DNA of 56,764 nucleotides, taken from NCBI GenBank assembly GCA_027489955.1, contig JAIXYZ010000003.1, positions 1 to 56,764 of the forward strand. The letters are read 5' to 3'. The DNA is from Hyphomicrobiales bacterium. GTDB taxonomy: Bacteria; Pseudomonadota; Alphaproteobacteria; Rhizobiales; Beijerinckiaceae. Position numbers and translations under genes: made by a program. Below are positions 45,097 through 53,247 of the stretch, piece after piece. The notes under the pieces were generated by a model. That model was not told where the DNA came from and made no database searches. It saw only the letters and a program-made list of their open reading frames with translations. The number at the start of each line of letters is the position of its first letter. Positions within the stretch are counted from its first letter, which is position 1.

Positions 45097-45870
45097 TCAG
45101 GTCCTGTCCGTGGCGTGGGGAGCGGCGGCGGCAAGCGCGTCGGGAATCGGCGACTGACCCAGCCACGTGAACCATATGACAGAAATGTGACCGGAATCGA
45201 TAATGTCGTTTTCGTCCCCCGGCGTGGTCGTGTGCGCACGGGCGCTGGAGGTCTTCAGGACGAGCCTGTCGGCGCTGTCCTCGATGATCTCGGCCTTTGC
45301 GGCGATCTTGTCGCGGCCGATCCGGGCCGGCACCACCTTCGCCGGCAGGGTGCGCGGCAGGTTGAAGGCGAGCCAATGGCCCTCCTTCGCCCACAGGTCC
45401 TTCCGGTCCAGATAGGACCGGATGAAGCCGGCCAGCCAGGCGACGTCGTTCTCGCTCACCGGATCGATGCCCTTGGTGCGGGAGAAGGCGAGCGCCGGGA
45501 TGCCCCAGAAGGTTGCCTCGCGGGCGATGGCCATCGTGCCGGAATAGGCGATGTCCTCGGCGGCGTTGCGGCCCTCGTTGACGCCCGAAAGGACGAGGTC
45601 GGGCCTTGGGCCATGGGCCGATCCGTCGCGGAACAGGCCGGTCATCGCCGCCACGACGCAATCGGCCGGCGTGCCGCTGGCGGCATAGCGCCGCTCGCCG
45701 ACGCGGGTCAGCGTCACCGGGCGGTGCAGCGTGAGGCTGTTGGAGGCGCCGCTGCGCTTGCCGTCGGGCGCGATCACCCAGACGTCGTCGGACAGGCGCC
45801 GCGCCGCGCGCTCCAGGAAGGCGAGGCCCGCGGCGTCGATGCCGTCGTCGTTGCAGATGAGGATGCGCAT
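45097..45870 (-). CDS. surE: 5'/3'-nucleotidase SurE
   Basis: A 257-residue metal-dependent phosphatase of nucleoside monophosphates and short polyphosphate. MRILICNDDGIDAAG carries the metal-binding Asp pair; RSGASNSLTL, ASGTPADCV and LSGVNEGRNAAEDIAYSGT follow. The C-terminus is odd. Where SurE proteins usually read GYVSVTPL and then a short Leu/Asp end, this one reads SGHISVIWFTWLGQ and an Ala-rich tail. That stretch is also where a PHO-box-like sequence lies. It begins 14 bases after the MBL-fold gene, probably in the same transcript. Confidence 0.94.
   Translation of the reverse strand: MRILICNDDGIDAAGLAFLERAARRLSDDVWVIAPDGKRSGASNSLTLHRPVTLTRVGERRYAASGTPADCVVAAMTGLFRDGSAHGPRPDLVLSGVNEGRNAAEDIAYSGTMAIAREATFWGIPALAFSRTKGIDPVSENDVAWLAGFIRSYLDRKDLWAKEGHWLAFNLPRTLPAKVVPARIGRDKIAAKAEIIEDSADRLVLKTSSARAHTTTPGDENDIIDSGHISVIWFTWLGQSPIPDALAAAAPHATDRT
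45176..45193 (-). promoter_or_regulatory. PHO-box-like PhoB site upstream of the Na/phosphate symporter
   Basis: On the minus strand CGGTCAC-ATTT-CTGTCAT: two 7-base repeats four bases apart, 11-base period. The PHO consensus as I recall it is CTGTCAT-N4-CTGTCAT/C; the right half is perfect and the left has one mismatch, with an AT-only spacer. It ends 130 bases upstream of the transporter start, inside surE. The surrounding codons are unusually AT-rich. Confidence 0.6.
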
Positions 45871-45884
45871 CGTCGGCTCGGGCC

Positions 45885-47042
45885 TCACAGGTCGAGATTG
45901 TCGCCGGTGCGGACCGGCCGGAAGGACGCGGGCATGCGCGCGGCGAGCGCCGCGAGCGCCGGGCCGTCGCAGGAATGGCCGACCAAGACCGACGGCGCGA
46001 CCGCGGCGGCGAGCGCCAGGTTCTCGCGCAGGACCGGATGGGTGGGCAGGCGGATCCAGTCGGCGCGGCCGGCGGCGTGGAGGCGCTGGGCCGGGCTGCC
46101 CTTGGGCAGGTGGCCCGTGAGCAGGATCGGCACGCCCTCCGCGTCCGCCCGCGCGATGAGCGCCTGCGAGGGGCCGCCCATGCCCATGCCGTCATGGGCG
46201 AGAAGGCACCCGTCCGGCCAGGGATCGCCGTCGTGCCAGTCGGGCGCGGCGGCGACGCGGGCCGCGAGGGCCGCCGCGGCGCCGGGATGAAGCCAGCCCG
46301 CCTGCGCGATCTGGTCGAGCACCGGGCCGCGCATGGATTCGTGCAAGGCCACCGGGCCGGGCACCGCCATCAGGATCTCCAGCGGCTTGCCGGACACGGG
46401 CGTCGGCATCAGCGCGCGCGGCCGCGCCGCGGTCCAGGCGGCGATGGCGGCGACGCGCTCGGAGGGCGGCACGTCGTCGTCGCCATAGGACGCGTCGATG
46501 GCCAGACAATCGGCCCTGGGCAACGGGTCCATGGCGAGGACGGGGCTGCCGGGCACCACGTCGGCGCTGTAGGCGACGGAGCGGCGTCCGTCCTCCACGT
46601 GCAGCCAGAGACCGCCGACCGTATGGCCGGAGCGGCCGGAGCGGATCGTGAACGGCCCGATGCGGACCGGCTCGCCGGGCGTGATGAGGGTGATATCCGC
46701 GCGATCCGCCAGCGCCCGGTGGGCGGGCTCGCCATAGACCTCCAGGCACGCGGCCATCTCGGCGCGGGTTTCCGCCGTCATGAGGATGCGGCCTGCAAAG
46801 CCGTTGGCCAGGCACCAGCCCAGGGCGCCGATATGGTCCTCGTGGGCGTGGCTGACGACGATGGCCTGCGCCGCCGCGAGGGCGTGGGGCGCGATGGCGG
46901 GATAATAGTCCGGGCCGGGCGCCGCGGCGGTGCCGTCGCTGGTGTTGATGCCGACGTCGAGGATGATCGCCGTGCCGGCGGAGGCGAGGCTAAGGCTCGT
47001 GCGCCCCTTCTCGCCGAACCCGCCGTGGAAGGTCACCCTCAT
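45885..47042 (-). CDS. MBL-fold metallohydrolase (RNase J/CPSF-like) in a transporter operon
   Basis: A 385-residue metallo-beta-lactamase-fold protein. The metal site has SHAHEDHIGALGW, SGHTVGGLW and AYSADVVPG. AIDASYGDDD resembles the acidic-TYG step of CPSF/RNase J-type nucleases, but there is no full beta-CASP domain or KH-like C-terminus. It lacks a signal peptide and so acts in the cytoplasm. The start overlaps the ABC ATPase stop as ATGA, so production is coupled to the transporter. A phosphodiesterase acting on the imported compound is my inference; an RNA- or DNA-acting enzyme is the alternative. Confidence 0.85.
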   Translation of the reverse strand: MRVTFHGGFGEKGRTSLSLASAGTAIILDVGINTSDGTAAAPGPDYYPAIAPHALAAAQAIVVSHAHEDHIGALGWCLANGFAGRILMTAETRAEMAACLEVYGEPAHRALADRADITLITPGEPVRIGPFTIRSGRSGHTVGGLWLHVEDGRRSVAYSADVVPGSPVLAMDPLPRADCLAIDASYGDDDVPPSERVAAIAAWTAARPRALMPTPVSGKPLEILMAVPGPVALHESMRGPVLDQIAQAGWLHPGAAAALAARVAAAPDWHDGDPWPDGCLLAHDGMGMGGPSQALIARADAEGVPILLTGHLPKGSPAQRLHAAGRADWIRLPTHPVLRENLALAAAVAPSVLVGHSCDGPALAALAARMPASFRPVRTGDNLDL

Positions 47043-48121
47043 GCCGCCGCCGGTCCCGCGTCCGGGATCACCCAGCCGCCCGCGATGCGCACGCCGACGG
47101 CGTCGCCGGAATTGACCGGATCGCCCTCGGGCTGGTGCACCTCGAGCGTGAGGTCGGGCATGGCCTCCGGCGCGATCTCCACGCGGGAATAGCCGCCCTG
47201 GTAGACCGAGCGCCGGACGCGGCAGGGGATCGTTCCCGGCCCCGGCGGAGCGAGCACGAGATCGCGCGAGCGCAGGCACAGCTTGGCGGCGGCGGCGAGC
47301 TTCTGGTCCGGCCGGCAGCGCACGGGCACGTCGACGCCGAAGACGCGGGCCATCGCCCGGCCGGCATTGGCGTCCCTGACCTCGCCGGGCACGATGAGCC
47401 CGTTGCCGATGAAGCCGGCCACCATCTCGTTCGCCGGCTCGCGATAGAGCTCGGACGGGGTGGCGAGCTGCATGAGCTGGCCCCGGTCCATCACGGCGAT
47501 GCGGTCGGCCAGCGCCATGGCCTCGGCCTGGTCGTGGGTGATGTAGAACATCGTGGTGCCGGTGCGGGCGTGGAAGTCGTGGAACTCGTCCTCCATGGAC
47601 GCGCGCAGGTGCACGTCGAGATTGGCGAGCGGCTCGTCCAAGAGGACGAGGGAGGGGGACGCCACCAGGCAGCGGGCGAGCGCGACGCGCTGGCGCTGGC
47701 CGCCCGAGAGCATGGCGGGGCGACGCTCGGCGAAGCTGGCAAGGCCCACCAGTTCCAGCGCCTCCCGCACCCGGCGCTCGCGCTCGGGCGCGGCGACGCC
47801 GGCCACGCGCAGGCTGTAGCCGACATTCTCGGCGACGCTCATGTGCGGCCACAGGGCGTAGGACTGGAACACGATGCCGATGCGCCGGTCCTCCGGCGGG
47901 GTATGGGCCTCAGGCGAGGAGACGACGCGGTCGCCGATGGCGATCGTGCCCTCCTCGGCGCGGTCGAAGCCCGCGACGAGGCGCAGGAGCGTGGTCTTGC
48001 CGCAGCCCGAGGGGCCGAGGATGGCGATGAACTCGCCGTCCCGGACGTCAAGGCTCACCGCGTCGAGCGCCTTGTAGTCGCCGAAGCGCTTGGTCAGCCG
48101 GTCGATGGTCAGTCGCGCCAC
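47039..48121 (-). CDS. ABC transporter ATP-binding protein (iron/2-AEP type)
   Basis: A 360-residue ATPase. Walker A is [15 protein letters not shown], the Q-loop [13 protein letters not shown], the signature [15 protein letters not shown], Walker [13 protein letters not shown] and the H-loop [13 protein letters not shown] domain fills the last 120 residues. The length and TOBE domain fit the FbpC/PotA/PhnT2 class, which serves periplasmic substrates such as ferric iron, polyamines or 2-aminoethylphosphonate. The GTG start lies inside the permease 3' end (13-base overlap), and the stop overlaps the MBL-fold start. Confidence 0.95.
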   Translation of the reverse strand: MARLTIDRLTKRFGDYKALDAVSLDVRDGEFIAILGPSGCGKTTLLRLVAGFDRAEEGTIAIGDRVVSSPEAHTPPEDRRIGIVFQSYALWPHMSVAENVGYSLRVAGVAAPERERRVREALELVGLASFAERRPAMLSGGQRQRVALARCLVASPSLVLLDEPLANLDVHLRASMEDEFHDFHARTGTTMFYITHDQAEAMALADRIAVMDRGQLMQLATPSELYREPANEMVAGFIGNGLIVPGEVRDANAGRAMARVFGVDVPVRCRPDQKLAAAAKLCLRSRDLVLAPPGPGTIPCRVRRSVYQGGYSRVEIAPEAMPDLTLEVHQPEGDPVNSGDAVGVRIAGGWVIPDAGPAAA

Positions 48122-49815
48122 GGAAGCACTCCCTGAGGCAGGCGTTTCGCGAGAAGAAGGGTGGAGAGCATCAGCGCGAAGGTGACGATCAGCGTCAGCA
48201 CCGCGAGGGCCGATGCGTAGGTGGAATCGCCGCCCTGCTCGAGGCTGAAGACCACGACGCCAAGCGTCTCGGCCCCGGAGGACCAGAGCAGCGCGGAGAC
48301 GGTGAGCTCGTTGAAGGCGGTGAGGAAGATCAGGAGCGCGCCGGCGGCCGCCGCAGGGGCGACGAGCGGCAGGATGATCGTGACCATGCGGCGCAGGAGC
48401 CCGGCGCCCGCCACCTGGGCCGCCTCCTCCAGCGCGCGGTCGAGCTGATGGTAGCCCGACACGACCGGCCGGAGGCCGAGCACGAGGAAGCGCGCGACAT
48501 AGGCGAAGAAGATGATCCAGACCGTGTTGTAGATGGAGAACCCGAGCAGCGGGATCGGCTTGAGGAAGATCAGGATCGAGGCGATAGCCAGAACCACGCC
48601 CGGCAGCGCGTAGGGCAGCTCGGCGGCGATGTTCAGGAAGCGCAGCAGGCGCGAGCGGCGCCAGACCAGGAAATAGGCCAGCGGCACCGCCACGACGACG
48701 ATGATGAGCGCCGCGCCCGCCGAGAGGGCGAAGCTGTTGACGAAGGCGCGCTTGGCGGCGGCGTAGTCGAACAGGACATAGGCGTAGTTCGCCAGCGTCG
48801 CGGTTTTGGCATTGAGCGGCACGCCGTAGGCGGTGACGAGCGAGGTGATGATCAGCCCCGCCAGCGGCAGGACGACGACCAGGAGGCTTAAGGTCCACAG
48901 GCCGATCTCGACCGGCAGGCGCCAGCGGCGCAGCTCGAAGGGCCGGGCGGCGATCGAGGTGGTGGTGATGCGGTAGTCGGCGCGGCGGAGCATGAAGTCC
49001 TGCAGGAGGATGCCGGACATGGCGATGGCGCCGATCAGCACCGACAGGATGGCCACCTCGCCCAGGACGCCGGGGCCGAGGCCCGACAGGCGCTGGTAGA
49101 TGAGCGTGGTCAGGACCGGGTAGCGGCCGGGAATGCCGAGGAAGGCCGGGATGCCGAAATTGCCGACGCAGGACACGAAGGCGAGGGCGATGCCCGCGAC
49201 AAGCGGCGGCGTCATCAGCGGCAGCACGATCGTGCGCAGCACGGTCAGCCGGCGCGCGCCGGCCGACAGGCCCGCCTCGATGAGCTCGCGCGGCAGGCTG
49301 CGCAAACCCGCGCGCAGCGTCAGGAAGACGAGCGGCGCGTACTGGATGCCCAGCAGCAGGATGATGCCCTCGCGGGAATAGAGCGGGTTGCGCGTGCCCA
49401 GCGGCGGGGCGAGGCCGAGCATCTTCAGCATCGGGCTCGCCGGACCCACGACCTGCAGCCAGGCCAGGGCCGTGATCTGCGGCGGGATCATGAGCGGCAG
49501 GACGAAGAGGAAGACGAAGGCGTTGCGCGCCCGGATGTCGGTGAGCGAGACGATGATGGCGACGGTGCCGCCGACGAGCACCGCGATGAGCGTGCCGCCG
49601 AGGGCCGTCTCGATGGAGTTGCGCGTGGCGCGCCAGGTGATGTCCGCCGACAGCGTGGTGGTCGCCGCCGTGAGGGACGGATTGCCGCCGGGCGCGAACC
49701 CCTCCAGGAGGAGGCGTCCGAGCGGCAGGATTGAGAGAAGGCCCACGAGCAGGGCCAATCCGTAGATCAGCGCGCGTTCGGTGCGGCCGTCAGGAATGGC
49801 ATGCGCGTGGGCCAT
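48109..49815 (-). CDS. ABC transporter permease, two fused membrane domains
   Basis: A 568-residue permease with about 12 membrane helices in two homologous halves. Each half has the EAA cytoplasmic loop: RELIEAGLSAGARRLTVLRT in the first, ALEEAAQVAGAGLLRRM in the second. Fused permeases of this size occur in the FbpB iron and PhnU2 2-aminoethylphosphonate families. It lies 25 bases downstream of the binding-protein gene and overlaps the ATPase gene. Confidence 0.94.
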   Translation of the reverse strand: MAHAHAIPDGRTERALIYGLALLVGLLSILPLGRLLLEGFAPGGNPSLTAATTTLSADITWRATRNSIETALGGTLIAVLVGGTVAIIVSLTDIRARNAFVFLFVLPLMIPPQITALAWLQVVGPASPMLKMLGLAPPLGTRNPLYSREGIILLLGIQYAPLVFLTLRAGLRSLPRELIEAGLSAGARRLTVLRTIVLPLMTPPLVAGIALAFVSCVGNFGIPAFLGIPGRYPVLTTLIYQRLSGLGPGVLGEVAILSVLIGAIAMSGILLQDFMLRRADYRITTTSIAARPFELRRWRLPVEIGLWTLSLLVVVLPLAGLIITSLVTAYGVPLNAKTATLANYAYVLFDYAAAKRAFVNSFALSAGAALIIVVVAVPLAYFLVWRRSRLLRFLNIAAELPYALPGVVLAIASILIFLKPIPLLGFSIYNTVWIIFFAYVARFLVLGLRPVVSGYHQLDRALEEAAQVAGAGLLRRMVTIILPLVAPAAAAGALLIFLTAFNELTVSALLWSSGAETLGVVVFSLEQGGDSTYASALAVLTLIVTFALMLSTLLLAKRLPQGVLPWRD

Positions 49816-49840
49816 GATGGGACACTCTTTCCCGGGTGTC

Positions 49841-50830
49841 TCAGTTGCCGAACATGTCGGCGAAGCGCTTCTTGTCGGCCTCGGTCTTCTCGAGGACCGC
49901 GGCGGTGTCGATCGGCATCAGGTTGACCTTGACGCTCGGGGCGAGCCACGAGGGACCCTTCACGCCTTCACGCGCCGGGATGTAGCCCTGGCTGACCGCC
50001 AGCTCCTGGCCCTTGGGCGAGAGGATGAAGTCCACGAACGCCTTGGCGGCGGCCTGGTTGGACGCCGTCTTGAGGATGGCGACCGGCTCGGTGACCGGGC
50101 TGACGCCCTCCTTCGGGAAGACGAACTCGACCGGCGAGCCCTTCTCCTTGGCGTTGAGCGCCATGAAGTCGACGAGGATGCCGTAGGGCTTCTCGCCCTC
50201 GGCGACCGCCTTGAGCACGGCGCCGTTGCCGCGCACGGCCACCAGGTCGTTGGCCTTCAGGCCGTCGAAGTACTTCCAGCCGAGGTCGGGACGGGAGGCG
50301 AAGGCCGACAGGAGGATGGCCGCCGCGCCGGAATAGAGCGGGCTCGGCATGATGACCTGGCCCTTGTATTCCGGCTTCGCCAGATCGGCGAAGGAGGTCG
50401 GCTTCATCTTCGCGGCGGTGTTGTAGGCGATGCCGGTCGTGATCAGCTTGGAGCCGAAATAGGTCTTGTCGGCGTCGTAGGTGCCGGCCGGGAAGCCGTC
50501 GACCTTGGCCTCCGTGTAGGCGAGCAGGCGCCCGTCCTTCTTCAGGACCTCCATGGAGACCGCGTCGGCGATCAGGAGCACGTCGGGCTTCGGCTGGCCG
50601 GCGGAGAACTCCGCGGCGAGCTTGGACATGATCTCGGTCGTGCCCGAGCGGAAGATCTCGACCTCGACATTGGGGTTCGCGGCCTTGAAGGCGGCGACGG
50701 TCTGCGAGGCGTCGCGGTCGGGCTGCGAGGTGTAGAGCACCAGCTTGCCCGACTGGGCGAGCGAGGGCGTCGCGAGCGCGATGAGAGAGCAGCCGGCCAC
50801 GGCGGCCAGGCGGACGATGGACTTGAGCAT
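49841..50830 (-). CDS. Periplasmic binding protein (FbpA/PhnS2-like)
   Basis: A 329-residue extracellular solute-binding protein. The signal peptide is residues 1-25 (core LAAVAGCSLIALAT, cleavage SLA-Q). KLVLYTSQPDRDASQ and FRSGTTEIMSKLAAEF resemble the anion-binding first lobe of FbpA and related phosphonate binders. VMPSPLYSG and ILSPKGQELAVSQGYIPAREG are common to the class. No pair of adjacent tyrosines typical of FbpA iron sites is evident near the C-terminus, which argues against ferric iron. GGAGG lies just before the start. Confidence 0.92.
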   Translation of the reverse strand: MLKSIVRLAAVAGCSLIALATPSLAQSGKLVLYTSQPDRDASQTVAAFKAANPNVEVEIFRSGTTEIMSKLAAEFSAGQPKPDVLLIADAVSMEVLKKDGRLLAYTEAKVDGFPAGTYDADKTYFGSKLITTGIAYNTAAKMKPTSFADLAKPEYKGQVIMPSPLYSGAAAILLSAFASRPDLGWKYFDGLKANDLVAVRGNGAVLKAVAEGEKPYGILVDFMALNAKEKGSPVEFVFPKEGVSPVTEPVAILKTASNQAAAKAFVDFILSPKGQELAVSQGYIPAREGVKGPSWLAPSVKVNLMPIDTAAVLEKTEADKKRFADMFGN

Positions 50831-50917
50831 GACAACCTCCGAAATGCGTTTCGTTCCCAGGGTGGGTCCGGTCCGTTTGCCGCGGGCGCGGCGTCGGACC
50901 TGGTCTTGTTGCCGTTC

Positions 50918-50938
50918 TGTCATGACACCGTCATGACG
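50918..50938. promoter_or_regulatory. Tandem 10-bp palindromes upstream of the ABC operon (PHO-box-like)
   Basis: TGTCATGACA (50918-50927) and CGTCATGACG (50929-50938) are both perfect palindromes, 11 bases apart centre to centre, about 90 bases before the binding-protein start. On the plus strand they read CTGTCAT-GACA-CCGTCAT, close to a PHO box but with a less AT-rich spacer. A second small repeat CGAAA-TGCG-TTTCG (50840-50853) lies next to the ribosome site. Confidence 0.55.
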
Positions 50939-50957
50939 CTGAACTTTAGTGACGTGA

Positions 50958-52226
50958 CTACAACAACAGTTCAGGCGTTTCGACCGCGCTGCGCAAGTCC
51001 TGCATGAAGCGCGCGGCCGCGACCCCATCCACGATCCTGTGATCGGACGACAGGGTGAAGGTCGCCACGGGGCGCAGCTTCACCTTGCCGTTGACGCCCA
51101 CGGGCGTGTCCACCGTGCGCCCCACCGCCAGGATCGCCGCCTCGGGCGGGTTGATGATCGCGGTGAAGCCGTCCACCCCATACATGCCGAGGTTGGAGAT
51201 GGTGAACGTGCCCCCGCGCATGGCCGAAGGCGGGATCGAGCGGTCGCGCACCTGGTCGCGCAGGGCGGCGAACCTCTCGGTCAGCTCGGCCAGGGACAGG
51301 CGGTGGCAGTCCCGCAGGACCGGCACGACGAGCTCGCCGTTGCGGTCCATGGCGATGCCGATATGCGCGCCATCGCGGTAGCGGGTCGCCTGGCCCTCGA
51401 CGCTGGCGTTCAGGACCGGATGGTCCATGAGCAGCGGCCCGACGACCCGGGCGAGCAGGACGGTGAGCGAGGGCTTCAGGCCCGTGCGCGCCTCGATCCG
51501 CGGGGCGATCCGCTTCTGCAGCGAGATCAGCGCCGACATGTCGATATGCGCCGTCATGTAGAAGTGCGGCGAGGTCCGCATGGATTCAGCGAGCCGGTCC
51601 GCGACGATGCGGCGGATCGGGGAGAAGGGCTCAAGCCGCCCGCCCTCGGGCAGGGCCGTCGCGGCGGCCGCGGCGGGACGCGGCGAGGCCGGGGCCGTGG
51701 CCGGGACCGTTGCGGACTGTCCGGGCGCGCGGGCGGCGATGGCCGCCTCCACGTCCTTCTGGCCGATGCGGCCGCGCGGGCCCGAGCCGCTGACGGCGGC
51801 AAGGTCGATGCCGTTCTGGCGGGCGATACGGCGCGCAAGCGGCGTCGCGCGCACGCCCTGGCCGGCCGGCGCGGCGGCTGCGGCAGGCGCATCGGCAGGG
51901 GTGGGAGCCGAAGCCGGAGCAGAGGCATCGGCGCCGGGGGCCGGCGCGGCGGGTGCGGCGGCGGCGGGCGCGGCGGAGACCGCCTCGCCCTCGCGGTAGA
52001 TCATGGCCACGACGGTCCCGACGGGGATCTGCGTGCCGGTCTGCGCCGCGATGTGGCGGATCGTGCCGGAGGTCGGCGCCTCCACTTCCATGACCGACTT
52101 GTCGGTGCCGATCTCGAACAGGAGATCGCCCTCGCGCACGACGTCGCCCTCCGAGACCTTCCAGGCCTCGATGGAGCCGGTCTCCATCGCCATGTCGACC
52201 TTGGGCAGGATGACCTCGACGGGCAT
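50958..52226 (-). CDS. Dihydrolipoamide acyltransferase (E2) of a 2-oxoacid/acyloin dehydrogenase
   Basis: A 422-residue E2. The lipoyl domain (residues 1-80) has the lipoylated Lys43 in EIGTDKSVMEVEAP. An Ala/Pro linker leads to a peripheral-subunit-binding domain (TPLARRIARQNGIDLAAVSG), a second linker, and a catalytic domain with LSSDHRIVDG (His396, Asp400). It transfers the acyl group from E1 to CoA. There is no E3 gene in the window. It starts 4 bases after the E1 beta stop, with GGAGGAA as ribosome site. Pyruvate or acetoin specificity cannot be decided by sequence. Confidence 0.93.
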   Translation of the reverse strand: MPVEVILPKVDMAMETGSIEAWKVSEGDVVREGDLLFEIGTDKSVMEVEAPTSGTIRHIAAQTGTQIPVGTVVAMIYREGEAVSAAPAAAAPAAPAPGADASAPASAPTPADAPAAAAAPAGQGVRATPLARRIARQNGIDLAAVSGSGPRGRIGQKDVEAAIAARAPGQSATVPATAPASPRPAAAAATALPEGGRLEPFSPIRRIVADRLAESMRTSPHFYMTAHIDMSALISLQKRIAPRIEARTGLKPSLTVLLARVVGPLLMDHPVLNASVEGQATRYRDGAHIGIAMDRNGELVVPVLRDCHRLSLAELTERFAALRDQVRDRSIPPSAMRGGTFTISNLGMYGVDGFTAIINPPEAAILAVGRTVDTPVGVNGKVKLRPVATFTLSSDHRIVDGVAAARFMQDLRSAVETPELLL

Positions 52227-52230
52227 CGTC

Positions 52231-53247
52231 CTATTCCTCCCGCTTCAGGCGGCGGGCGGCGGCGACAATGTCGTCCTCCTGCGGCACGGCGGCCTTTTCC
52301 AGCTGCGGGTTGTAGGGCAGCGGCATGTCGGCGCCGCCCAGGCGCAGGATCGGCGCGTCGAGGAAGTCGAACACGTCGCTCTCGGCGATCATGGCGGAGA
52401 TCTCCGCGCCGATGCCCATGGTCTTCACGCCCTCGTAGACGACGAGCAGACGGCCGGTCTTGCGCACGCTCGCCGCCACCGTGTCGAAATCGATGGGGCG
52501 GATCGTGCGCAGGTCGATGACCTCCGCCGAGATGCCCTCCTCGGCGAGCCGCGCAGCGGCGGCCTCGGCCTTCAGGCTCATCAGCGAGGTGCCGACGATG
52601 GTGAGGTCGGTGCCCTCCCGGCGGATCGCCGCCTTGCCGATCGGCACGCGGTAGGCCTCGGCCGGAACCGGGCCCTTGGTCTTGTAGAGGAGCTTGTGCT
52701 CGAAGATCAGGACCGGGTTGGGATCGTCCAGGGCCGCAAGCAGCATGCCCTTGGCGTCGTGGGGCGTTGCGGGCTGGATGACCTTCAGGCCCGGCACGTG
52801 GGCGAACCACGCCTCGAGCGACTGGGAGTGCTGGGCGGCCGCGCCGGTGCCCGAGCCGCCGGGCAGGCGCACGACCATGGGCACGGTCGCCTTGCCGCCG
52901 AACATGAAGCGGATCTTCGCCGCCTGGTTGACGATCTGCTCCATCGCCAGCGTGACGAAGTCCGAGAACTGGATCTCGAGCACGGGGCGCATGCCGGTGA
53001 TCGCCGCGCCGACCGCGACGCCGGCGATGCCGAGCTCGGAGATCGGCGTGTCGATGACGCGCTCCGTGCCGAAGCGGTGGACGAGGTCGCCGGACACGCC
53101 GAACGCGCCGCCATAGACGCCGACATCCTCGCCGAACAGGAAGACCCGCTCGTCGGCTTCCATCGCCTGGCCGAGCGCCTCGCGGATCGCCTCCGCGTAG
53201 GACAGCTCGCGCACCTCGCCGCCAGCGGGCTGGATGTCAGTTGGCAT
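52231..53247 (-). CDS. 2-oxoacid/acyloin dehydrogenase E1 beta subunit
   Basis: A 338-residue thiamine-diphosphate enzyme subunit. [20 protein letters not shown] and [16 protein letters not shown] begin the pyrimidine-binding domain, then [16 protein letters not shown] and [20 protein letters not shown]-terminal transketolase-type domain includes [20 protein letters not shown] 53247 lies inside the E1 alpha 3' end (11-base overlap); a GTG three codons upstream is possible. Its length fits PdhB/AcoB enzymes. Confidence 0.94.
   Translation of the reverse strand: MPTDIQPAGGEVRELSYAEAIREALGQAMEADERVFLFGEDVGVYGGAFGVSGDLVHRFGTERVIDTPISELGIAGVAVGAAITGMRPVLEIQFSDFVTLAMEQIVNQAAKIRFMFGGKATVPMVVRLPGGSGTGAAAQHSQSLEAWFAHVPGLKVIQPATPHDAKGMLLAALDDPNPVLIFEHKLLYKTKGPVPAEAYRVPIGKAAIRREGTDLTIVGTSLMSLKAEAAAARLAEEGISAEVIDLRTIRPIDFDTVAASVRKTGRLLVVYEGVKTMGIGAEISAMIAESDVFDFLDAPILRLGGADMPLPYNPQLEKAAVPQEDDIVAAARRLKREE

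Noticed and set aside
49841-50830. Calling the ABC system a ferric iron transporter
   Set aside because: The class fits, but I see no adjacent tyrosines of an FbpA iron site, and the context has phosphatases and PHO-like sites. The substrate is left open.
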